Shown: one piece after another, positions 54,494 through 62,864 of the stretch | How positions within the stretch are numbered: the stretch's first letter is position 1 | Layout: each line of letters begins with the position of its first letter | From: Burkholderiaceae bacterium | Lineage (GTDB): Bacteria; Pseudomonadota; Gammaproteobacteria; Burkholderiales; Burkholderiaceae_C | Assembly (NCBI GenBank): GCA_024235855.1 | Contig: JACKLN010000012.1 | Coordinates: 62,001-126,000 of the forward strand | Direction: 5' to 3' | DNA length: 64,000 bases | Notes under the pieces: model-generated | Told to the model about the DNA's origin: nothing | The model's input: only the letters and a program-made list of their open reading frames with translations | Database searches by the model: none | Translations under genes and position numbers: made by a program

Positions 54494-55547
54494 GGCCTGG
54501 ATCTGCGCGCGGCAGCAGGAATGTCGCCTCGACGTCCAGCGTCTGCCGTCGCCCCAGGTCGCGCCGGTGTGCATGCAGCCAGCGCTCCGCCGCAGCGCGC
54601 CCGAGCGCATGCAGCTGTTCCAGGAACACGAGGCTGGTGTTGAGCTTGCTCGACGCCTGCAGCGGCGCCAGGCCCTCGTCGTCGGCCACCATGTGCAGAC
54701 GCAGCGCCTTGTAGTGACCGGTGTCCACGCGCTGCTCGGCCAGCAGGCGCTGCACGAAATGGATGGCGCGCATTTCCGCCACCAGGCCGGCGTTGAAGGT
54801 GATCTCGTTGACGCGGTCGGCGATCTCGGCCGCGGTGTCGGGCGTGCCGGGGCGCCACAGCGGGTTGATCTTCACCAGCAGCAGGTCGGCGGTGCGGGTG
54901 CCGTAGATCAGTGGCCACAAGGCCGGGTTGCCGGTGTAGCCGCCGTCCCAGTAGGGCTCGCCGTCGATCACCACCGCCTTGAACAGCTGCGGCAGGCAGG
55001 CCGAGGCGAGCAGCGCGTCGATCGACAGCGCCTCGCCGCCGAACACGCGCGGCTGGCCGCTGTGCACGGCGGTGGCCGTGATGAAGAGCTTCAACGGCCC
55101 CTGGCATAGCGCGGCCTCGTCCACGTGCCGGCGGACGACCTCGCCCAGCGCGTTGGGGCCGAACGGGTTGAACTGGTACGGGCTGATGCCGCGCGCCATG
55201 AACTGCCACCAGGCGTAGAACGGGTTGGCGTCGAGGTTGAAGGCCGACAGCGGCAACGACACGGGCCACGCGGGCGCCGACCCGGTCTGGCCGAAGCAGC
55301 CGGGTGCACCCGCCACGTCGCGCCAGAAGGCGCGCAGCGCCGATCGCGCGCCTTCGCGGCCGCCGTTCGCCCAGCCGGTGGCCAGCACGCCGGCGTTGAG
55401 CGCCCCGGCGCTGGTGCCGCTGACGCCGTCGATGGCCAGCGACGTGTCTTCGAGCAGGCGGTCCAGCACGCCCCAGGTGAAGGCGCCATGCGAACCACCG
55501 CCCTGCAGGGCGAGGTCGACAGGCACGGACTTGGCACGGGAACTCAT
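54486..55547 (-). CDS. Patatin-like phospholipase
   Basis: The product has 353 residues. The oxyanion segment is LQGGGSHGAF, the nucleophile elbow GVSGTSAGALN (about residue 45), and the catalytic Asp in WDGGYTGNP. No signal peptide. It is a predicted lipid acyl hydrolase. Its 3' end overlaps the start of the exonuclease gene, so the two are translationally coupled. Upstream lies a phospholipase D-type cardiolipin synthase, so lipid turnover is a shared theme. Confidence 0.9.
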   Translation of the reverse strand: MSSRAKSVPVDLALQGGGSHGAFTWGVLDRLLEDTSLAIDGVSGTSAGALNAGVLATGWANGGREGARSALRAFWRDVAGAPGCFGQTGSAPAWPVSLPLSAFNLDANPFYAWWQFMARGISPYQFNPFGPNALGEVVRRHVDEAALCQGPLKLFITATAVHSGQPRVFGGEALSIDALLASACLPQLFKAVVIDGEPYWDGGYTGNPALWPLIYGTRTADLLLVKINPLWRPGTPDTAAEIADRVNEITFNAGLVAEMRAIHFVQRLLAEQRVDTGHYKALRLHMVADDEGLAPLQASSKLNTSLVFLEQLHALGRAAAERWLHAHRRDLGRRQTLDVEATFLLPRADPGRD

Positions 55548-55564
55548 GCCTCAGTATCGCCCGC

Positions 55565-56842
55565 TCAATATCGCCCGGTCACCCCCGCCACGCGCAGGTA
55601 GGCATGGGCCAGCCAGGCCACCAGGCCGCGGCGCAGCCACAACCGCCACGGTGCCAGGGGCTGCGGCCGCGTGATCTCCTCCGACACCGCAAACGCCTGG
55701 TCCAGCCGCGCGGCCAGCTCGGCGGCGAAGTCGGCGTCGCGCACCAGCACGTTGGCCTCCAGGTTCAGCAGCAGCGACAGCGGGTCGATGTTGCTGCTGC
55801 CCACCGTGGCCCAGCTGTCGTCCACCACCGCCACCTTGGCGTGCAGGAAGGCGGGCATGTACTCGAAGATGCGCACGCCGCGGCTGCGCAGCTCGTCGTA
55901 GAGCACGCGCGCGGCCAGCGCGGCGATGGGGTAGTCGATCTTGCCCTGCAGCAGCAGCCGCACCTGCACGCCGCGGCGCGCCGCGTCGCGCAGCGTGCGG
56001 CGGAAGCGCCGGCCCGGGTAGAAGTAGGGCACGGCGATGTCGATGCGCGTCCTGGCCTGGCGCATGGCCTCGATGTAGCGCCGCTCGATGGCGCGGCGCT
56101 GGCCGACGTTGTCGCGCACCACGAAGGCGGCGCGCATCGGCCGCGTGTCCCGCGGCTGACGCGGTTCGCGCGGGGCGGCGCCCAGCGTGCGCAGCAGCCG
56201 GCGGGTGCGGTCCAGCGGCGTCGGGCTGACGAGCAGCCGCTCGGCCTCGCGGCGCCAGCCGTGGCCCAGGTGGGCCCGCGCCCACATCGCGCGCGCGGCA
56301 TGGCGCACGGCCGGGGCCAGCGGGCCAGCCACTTCGACGGCGAAGTCCAGCCGCGGCGTGTCGCCCCAGCCGTGGTTGAGGTCGTTGCGGTCGTCGATGA
56401 CGTTGATGCCGCCGACGAAGGCCACCGCATCGTCGACGACACAGAGCTTCTGGTGCAGGCGGCGCAGCTGCTGCGGCTGGAACCACTGCCACCAGCGGTC
56501 GATGGGGCGGAAGACCTCCAGCCGCACCTCGCTGTCGGCCAGCCAGGCGCGCACGGTGGGCAACGTGGCCTTGCTGCCGAAGCCGTCGATCACCAGGTGC
56601 ACGGCCACCCCGCGGCGGGCGGCGGCGATCAACGCATCGGCCACCGCACGGCCGGCGCCGTCGTCGTGGAAGATGTAGGTGGCGAACCAGACCTCGTGCT
56701 GCGCCTGCGCCAGGGCCTCGGCCATCGCGGGGAAGAGCTGGTCGCCGCCCTCGAGCAGGCGCACGCGGTTGCCGCCCTCCCAGCGCACGCGCGGGGCGCG
56801 CGCCCACCAGGGTTCGTCGCCGCGCTCGGGCGCCGGGGCCAC
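55565..56842 (-). CDS. clsB: Phospholipase D-family cardiolipin synthase, ClsB type
   Basis: The product has 425 residues with two HKD motifs: RLHQKLCVVDDAVAFVGGIN (about residue 135) and FLHAKVAVVDDSWATVGSSNID (about 340). There are no N-terminal membrane segments, which is the ClsB (YbhO) form. ClsB transfers a phosphatidyl group to make cardiolipin. It starts at GTG 56842, sharing one base with the stop of the preceding gene, as in the conserved EEP-clsB pair. Confidence 0.88.
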   Translation of the reverse strand: MAPAPERGDEPWWARAPRVRWEGGNRVRLLEGGDQLFPAMAEALAQAQHEVWFATYIFHDDGAGRAVADALIAAARRGVAVHLVIDGFGSKATLPTVRAWLADSEVRLEVFRPIDRWWQWFQPQQLRRLHQKLCVVDDAVAFVGGINVIDDRNDLNHGWGDTPRLDFAVEVAGPLAPAVRHAARAMWARAHLGHGWRREAERLLVSPTPLDRTRRLLRTLGAAPREPRQPRDTRPMRAAFVVRDNVGQRRAIERRYIEAMRQARTRIDIAVPYFYPGRRFRRTLRDAARRGVQVRLLLQGKIDYPIAALAARVLYDELRSRGVRIFEYMPAFLHAKVAVVDDSWATVGSSNIDPLSLLLNLEANVLVRDADFAAELAARLDQAFAVSEEITRPQPLAPWRLWLRRGLVAWLAHAYLRVAGVTGRY

Positions 56843-57660
56843 TACACCGGCTCCAGCTCCGCCACCAGCGGCAGGTGGTCCGACATGCGCGCCCAGCCGC
56901 TGCCGCGCGGCACCATCGTCAGCCGGCAGGCCATGCCGCGCACGTAGAAGCGGTCGAGCGCGAACACCGGCACGCGCGACGGGAAGGTCAGCCGCTGCGA
57001 GGCGCGTTCGTCGGCCGGCCGGGCGCGCTGCAGGCCGATGTCGCGCATCGGACCGTCGAGCTTCTCGCCCCAGTCGTTGAAGTCACCGGCGACGATGAGC
57101 AAGTCGTTGGCCGGCACGTGCCGCTCGATGAAGGCGGCCAGGCGCTGCACCTGGCGCACCCGGCTGGCGTGGATGAGCCCGAAGTGCGCCACCACCGCAT
57201 GCACCGCCACGCCGTTCCAGGCCACCGGCACGTGCAGCAGGCCGCGCTGCTCGAAGCGATGGTCGCTGACGTCGTGGTGGCCGATGTCGCCGATGGGCCA
57301 GCGCGACAGCAGCGCGTTGCCGTGTTCGCCATGCCGCGTGACGGCATTGGTGCGGTAGGCCACGTCGTAGCCCTCGGGCGCCAGGAACTCGGCCTGGCCC
57401 TGGTTGGGCCAGCCCAGGTGCGTGCGGTCGAACTGGCGTGCGTGGCGCTCGTGGAACAGGCGCACCTCCTGCAGAAACACCAGGTCTGCGTCCAGCGCCT
57501 CCACGGCCAGGCCGAGGTTGTGGATCTCCAGCCGCCGGCGCGGGCCGATGCCGCGCACGCCCTTGTGGATGTTGTAGGTGGCCACGCGCAGCGTGTCGAT
57601 CGACATCAGGCTCGATGCCGGCGGCAGCAGGGTGCTGTTGTAGGGGTTGAGCTGGTTCAC
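56842..57660 (-). CDS. Endonuclease/exonuclease/phosphatase (EEP) family protein
   Basis: About 254-272 residues. Motifs are ATYNIHKGVRG, LVFLQEVR, VAHFGLIHASRVRQ, VAGDFNDW and SDHLPLVAEL, covering the metal and catalytic residues of the EEP fold. The start may be GTG 57660 or the better-looking ATG 57606 (MSIDTLRVATYNIHKG). The pairing with clsB is common and suggests a role with ClsB, but activity is not established. Confidence 0.85.
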   Translation of the reverse strand: MNQLNPYNSTLLPPASSLMSIDTLRVATYNIHKGVRGIGPRRRLEIHNLGLAVEALDADLVFLQEVRLFHERHARQFDRTHLGWPNQGQAEFLAPEGYDVAYRTNAVTRHGEHGNALLSRWPIGDIGHHDVSDHRFEQRGLLHVPVAWNGVAVHAVVAHFGLIHASRVRQVQRLAAFIERHVPANDLLIVAGDFNDWGEKLDGPMRDIGLQRARPADERASQRLTFPSRVPVFALDRFYVRGMACRLTMVPRGSGWARMSDHLPLVAELEPV

Positions 57661-57666
57661 AAGCGC

Positions 57667-58119
57667 TCAGTCGCACTCGGCGGCGAAACGGGGCAGTTGC
57701 AGGATGGCCTCGGCGTTGCTGGGCGAGAAGCAGCGGTCGGCCGCGGCCCGCCAGGGCAGCCAGACCTGCGCCGTGTGCTCGCGCGGGTTCAGGCGCACCG
57801 GCGTGCCCGCGGGCACGGTGAGGCCGAAGACGTGTTCGGTGTTGTGCGTGACGCCCGGTGCGTAGCGGTGGCGCCAGACGGGGTAGATCTCGTAGACGTT
57901 CTCCAGCCGCCAGTCGCGCAGCGCGCCGCCGGTGATGCCGGTCTCCTCGGCCACCTCGCGACGGGCGGTGAGGTCCAGCGGTTCGTCCTCGGCATCGAGC
58001 GAACCCGTCACGCTCTGCCAGAAGCCGGGCTTGTCGGCGCGCTCGATCAGCAGCACGTCCAGCGCCGGCGTGTGCACCACGACCAGCACCGAGCGCGGGA
58101 TCTTGAAGGGGCGGCTCAC
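57667..58119 (-). CDS. nudB: Dihydroneopterin triphosphate diphosphatase
   Basis: The product has 150 residues. The Nudix box runs from GSLDAEDEPLDLTARREVAEETGI (about residues 39-62), with KPGFWQSVTG before it and NTEHVFGLTVP after. This is the NudB pattern of the folate pathway, and its position near aspS in Burkholderiales agrees. The start is GTG 58119. Here aroG-like and toxin-antitoxin genes separate it from aspS. Confidence 0.88.
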   Translation of the reverse strand: MSRPFKIPRSVLVVVHTPALDVLLIERADKPGFWQSVTGSLDAEDEPLDLTARREVAEETGITGGALRDWRLENVYEIYPVWRHRYAPGVTHNTEHVFGLTVPAGTPVRLNPREHTAQVWLPWRAAADRCFSPSNAEAILQLPRFAAECD

Positions 58120-58137
58120 CGCGGGATCGCCGGTCGC

Positions 58138-59232
58138 TCAGGCACGCGCGCGGCGGCGGCGCACCGCATCGGCCAGGCCGCGCAGCAGCGGCTCGGTGTC
58201 GTGCCAGCCGAGGCAGGCGTCGGTGATGGACACGCCGGCACGCAGCGGATGACCGGGCTGCTGGTCCTGCCGGCCCTCGTGCAGGTGGCTCTCCACCATC
58301 ACGCCGACGATGCGGCGCTCTCCGCCGGCGATCTGCGCGCCGAGGTCGGCGGCGACATCGATCTGCCGCCGGTGGTCCTTGCGGCTGTTGGCATGCGAGC
58401 AGTCCACCAGCACCTGCTCGCGCAGGCCGGCGGCGCGCAGCACGGCGCAGGCGGCCTCGATGCTGGCGGCGTCGAAGTTCGGCGCCTTGCCGCCGCGCAG
58501 GATCACGTGGCCGTCGGGGTTGCCGCGGGTCTCGAAGATGGCGGCGACGCCCATCTTGGTCATGCCCATGAAGGCGTGCGGCGCGGCGGCGGCGCGCACC
58601 GCGTCCACCGCCACCTGCACGCCGCCGTCGGTGCCGTTCTTGAAGCCCACCGGGCAGCTCAGGCCGCTGGCCAGCTGGCGGTGGCTCTGGCTCTCGGTGG
58701 TGCGTGCGCCGATGGCGCCCCAGGCGATGAGGTCGGAGATGTACTGCGGGCTCAGCAGGTCCAGGAACTCGGTGCCTGCGGGCAGGCCCAGCGCGCTGAT
58801 CTCCAGCAGCAGTTCGCGGGCGCGGCGCAGGCCCTCGTTCATGCGGAAGCTGCCATCGAGCCGCGGGTCGTTGATGTAGCCCTTCCAGCCCACGGTGGTG
58901 CGCGGCTTCTCGAAGTACACGCGCATCACCACCAGCAGGTCGTCGGCCAGTTCGTCGGCCAGCGGCTTGAGCCGGCGCGCATAGGCCACCGCGGCGTCGT
59001 GGTCGTGGATGGAACAGGGGCCGACCACGGCCACCAGCCGGTCGTCACTGCCGTGCAGCACGCGGCCGATGGCGGCTCGCGTGACCTGCACCAGGGCTTC
59101 GACGTCGGGCGGCGCCGGCAGGTCCTCCAGCAGCACGGCCGGCGTGAGCAGCGGACGCACCGAGGCGATGCGCACGTCGTCCACGCGCGTGGTGTCGTGG
59201 GTGCCGGATTCTTCGATCGAGGGTTGGGACAT
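58138..59232 (-). CDS. 3-deoxy-7-phosphoheptulonate synthase (DAHP synthase, class I)
   Basis: This 364-residue enzyme condenses phosphoenolpyruvate and erythrose 4-phosphate, the first step of the shikimate pathway. Seen motifs are VVGPCSIHD, MRVYFEKPRTTVGWKGYINDP, GARTTESQSHRQ, SCPVGFKNGTDG, LRGGKAPN, VDCSHANSRKDHRRQ and GVMVESHL. Which aromatic amino acid inhibits it cannot be read, so aroF/G/H is left open. It follows the toxin gene by 4 bp. Confidence 0.95.
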   Translation of the reverse strand: MSQPSIEESGTHDTTRVDDVRIASVRPLLTPAVLLEDLPAPPDVEALVQVTRAAIGRVLHGSDDRLVAVVGPCSIHDHDAAVAYARRLKPLADELADDLLVVMRVYFEKPRTTVGWKGYINDPRLDGSFRMNEGLRRARELLLEISALGLPAGTEFLDLLSPQYISDLIAWGAIGARTTESQSHRQLASGLSCPVGFKNGTDGGVQVAVDAVRAAAAPHAFMGMTKMGVAAIFETRGNPDGHVILRGGKAPNFDAASIEAACAVLRAAGLREQVLVDCSHANSRKDHRRQIDVAADLGAQIAGGERRIVGVMVESHLHEGRQDQQPGHPLRAGVSITDACLGWHDTEPLLRGLADAVRRRRARA

Positions 59233-59236
59233 GGGT

Positions 59237-59554
59237 CTACAGGCCGCTGATCACGGCGTCGAGGGCATCGACGATACGGTGGGACTCGGGGCGCAGGGTG
59301 CCCACGCGGTCCTTGAGCAGCCGGGCTGCGATCGGACCCGCCTCCTGCGGCAGCAACAGGACCGGTTCACCCTGGACCTCGAACCGCGGGCTCATGCGGG
59401 AAGGCAAGGCCGCGCGCCCCGGCAGCGGCCGGGCCAGCGGGACGACGAGCCGTGTGACCAGCACGTCTAGCAGGTCCGACTGCACCACGACGAGGTAAGG
59501 CACCTCGCCACGCTGGCGCGGGCTGGGATTGAGGTAGACGTCCCACTGCGCCAA
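59237..59554 (-). CDS. CcdB-family toxin
   Basis: The product has 105 residues and the CcdB order WDVYLNPSPRQRGEVPYLVVVQSDLLD, RLVVPLARPL, VLLLPQEAGPIAARLL and HRIVDALDAVISGL. The start appears to be TTG 59554, three codons after the antitoxin stop; no ATG or GTG is available in that space. E. coli CcdB ends with Trp-Gly-Ile, which contacts gyrase; here the end is Ser-Gly-Leu, so the target or potency may differ. The gene is coupled to the antitoxin gene. Confidence 0.8.
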   Translation of the reverse strand: MAQWDVYLNPSPRQRGEVPYLVVVQSDLLDVLVTRLVVPLARPLPGRAALPSRMSPRFEVQGEPVLLLPQEAGPIAARLLKDRVGTLRPESHRIVDALDAVISGL

Positions 59555-59560
59555 CGCCGG

Positions 59561-59851
59561 TCACCAGGTGCGGAACTCTTCGTTCCAGATACCGAAACGC
59601 TCGAAGCGGGCGTTCTGCTCGTCCACCCAGTCCTTGTACTTCTCGTAGAACGCTTGCGCCTGCGGGTTCAGCGGCGCCTCGGCCGCCGGCTCGGCCACCT
59701 GCGCGGCACGCGCCACGAGCCGGTCGTAGTGCTCCGCCGACATCAGCACGCTGTGCCGGCGGCCCGACTTCTCGATCACGACCGGGCGCTTCTGCGCCTC
59801 GTCGAGCACCTGGCCGAAGCGGTTCTTCGCGTCGGTCGACGTGATGTTCAT
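59561..59851 (-). CDS. Antitoxin with Phd/YefM DNA-binding domain and CcdA-like tail
   Basis: The product has 96 residues. The first 45 (MNITSTDAKNRFGQVLDEAQ, VVIEKSGRRHSVLMSAEHYD) are Phd/YefM. After a linker, the tail KDWVDEQNARFERFGIWNEEFRTW (residues 73-96) looks like the C-terminus of CcdA, including the final R-x-W. Phd normally pairs with Doc and YefM with YoeB, whereas this one pairs with a CcdB-family toxin, in agreement with its tail. GGAGG (59862-59858) lies 6 nt before ATG 59851. Confidence 0.8.
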   Translation of the reverse strand: MNITSTDAKNRFGQVLDEAQKRPVVIEKSGRRHSVLMSAEHYDRLVARAAQVAEPAAEAPLNPQAQAFYEKYKDWVDEQNARFERFGIWNEEFRTW

Positions 59852-59864
59852 CGCGAGCCTCCGG

Positions 59865-59903
59865 AGGCGGCTGAAATGGCCATTCTAGCCATTTCAGCCG
59901 CCT
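59865..59903. promoter_or_regulatory. Toxin-antitoxin operator and promoter: 16-bp-arm palindrome with a TAGAAT -10 in its centre
   Basis: The arms AGGCGGCTGAAATGGC (59865-59880) and its perfect inverse (59888-59903) flank 7 bp. On the minus strand, TAGAAT (59887-59882) fills that centre, so bound antitoxin would cover the -10. A nested 10-bp palindrome AATGGCCATT lies at 59875-59884, like the paired long/short sites of Phd/YefM operators. It begins 17 bp past the aspS stop and could also stop aspS transcription, though no T-run follows. Confidence 0.75.
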
Positions 59904-59919
59904 TGGCCGACCCAGCCGG

Positions 59920-61707
<1,788 letters not shown>

Positions 61708-61798
61708 GGAATCGCTCCAGGAATCCGGTGTCAGGGGGAGGGTGTCGTCGCGGGGCGGGCCGGCACGTGCACGCCCATGGCGTGCGCGCCCGACCCGG

Positions 61799-62431
61799 TC
61801 AGTTTCGGGCCGGTGCCGGGGCCCCGGGCGCCACGACGCCCATCGAGATCACGTACTTCAGTGCCTCGTCGACGCTCATCTTCAGTGCCACCACGTCGGC
61901 GCGCGGCATCATCAGGAAGAAGCCCGACGTCGGGTTCGGCGTGGTCGGCACGTAGACGCTCACGTAGTCGCCCGGCAGGTGCTGCACCACCTCGCCACCA
62001 GGTCTGCCGGTGACGAAGGCGATGGTCCAGGCGCCCGGGCGCGGGTACTGCACCAGCACGGCCTCTCGGAAGGCCTGGCCGCTGCTGGAGAACAGCGTGT
62101 CCGAGACCTGCTTGACCGAACTGTAGATCGACTTGACGATGGGCACGCGGTGCATCACCGCGTGCCAGCGGTGCACCGCCCATTCGCCGATGACGTTGGC
62201 CGCGAACACGCCGGTCAGGAACAGCGCCAGCAGCACCACGAGCACGCCCAGGCCGGGCACCTTGATCAGTGCGGCCACCACCGACTTGGCCGAATCCGGC
62301 AGCACGTTGAGCGCCAGGTTCAGCACCCAGGCGAACAGCCCGTCCATCGCCCCGAGCAGCCACGACAACACCGCCACCGTGATGGCCAGCGGCAGCCACA
62401 CGAGCAGCCCGGCGACGAGGTATTTCTTCAC
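61799..62431 (-). CDS. DUF502 membrane protein
   Basis: The product has 210 residues and two membrane segments (YLVAGLLVWLPLAITVAVLSWLLG and IKVPGLGVLVVLLALFLTGVFA). The cytoplasmic domain has IPIVKSIYSSVKQVSDTL-like text and VSVYVPTTPNPTSGFFLMMP, the DUF502 signature. Function unknown. The start is GTG 62431, 8 bp after the FmdB stop. The gene is conserved next to aspS in Burkholderiales. Confidence 0.88.
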   Translation of the reverse strand: MKKYLVAGLLVWLPLAITVAVLSWLLGAMDGLFAWVLNLALNVLPDSAKSVVAALIKVPGLGVLVVLLALFLTGVFAANVIGEWAVHRWHAVMHRVPIVKSIYSSVKQVSDTLFSSSGQAFREAVLVQYPRPGAWTIAFVTGRPGGEVVQHLPGDYVSVYVPTTPNPTSGFFLMMPRADVVALKMSVDEALKYVISMGVVAPGAPAPARN

Positions 62432-62438
62432 CTGCGTT

Positions 62439-62780
62439 TCAACTCGTCGACGGCGACGGCGATGAGGCCGCCGCGGGCGCAGGGGCAGGCGCGGGACTGC
62501 TGGCGGGGGCGGCCGCAGCGTCGGCCGGCTTAACCGCTGGGGCATCACCACCGGCGGGCTTGTCAGCAGGCTTGTCGGCGGTCTTGCCGCCCTTGTTGCC
62601 GTCGCGGAAGTCGGTCACGTACCAGCCCGAGCCCTTGAGCTGGAAGCCGGCGGCGGTGACCTGCTTGGCGAAGGTGGACTGCCCGCAGGCCGGGCAGACG
62701 GTGAGCACGGGGTCGGAGAGCTTCTGCAGCACGTCCTTCGCGTGGCCACAGGCGCTGCAGCGGTAGGCGTAGATCGGCAT
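62439..62780 (-). CDS. FmdB-family zinc-ribbon protein
   Basis: The product has 113 residues. The zinc ribbon is YRCSACGHAKDVLQKLSDPVLTVCPACG (CxxC at residues 8-11 and 29-32), followed by GFQLKGSGWYVTDF. The last 40 residues are a low-complexity Ala/Pro/Lys tail. These small proteins are of unknown function. It is first in the fmdB-DUF502-aspS run. Confidence 0.88.
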   Translation of the reverse strand: MPIYAYRCSACGHAKDVLQKLSDPVLTVCPACGQSTFAKQVTAAGFQLKGSGWYVTDFRDGNKGGKTADKPADKPAGGDAPAVKPADAAAAPASSPAPAPAPAAASSPSPSTS

Positions 62781-62800
62781 CGGAGGCCCTGGAGTTCAAA

Positions 62801-62840
62801 AACCCTCCATTCTAGCCGGGCAGGCGACGGTGCGCCGTCG
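62801..62840 (-). promoter_or_regulatory. Promoter of the fmdB-DUF502-aspS operon, with an upstream hairpin
   Basis: On the minus strand GGCTAGAATGG contains a TAGAAT -10 (62814-62809), the same 11-bp block found in the toxin-antitoxin promoter. The -35 is weak. Upstream, CGACGG-TGCG-CCGTCG (62825-62840) is a perfect hairpin just past the ubiB stop and may end that transcript. Confidence 0.55.
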
Positions 62841-62864
62841 TTCGGCAAGGCCGCAACGGCGGCC

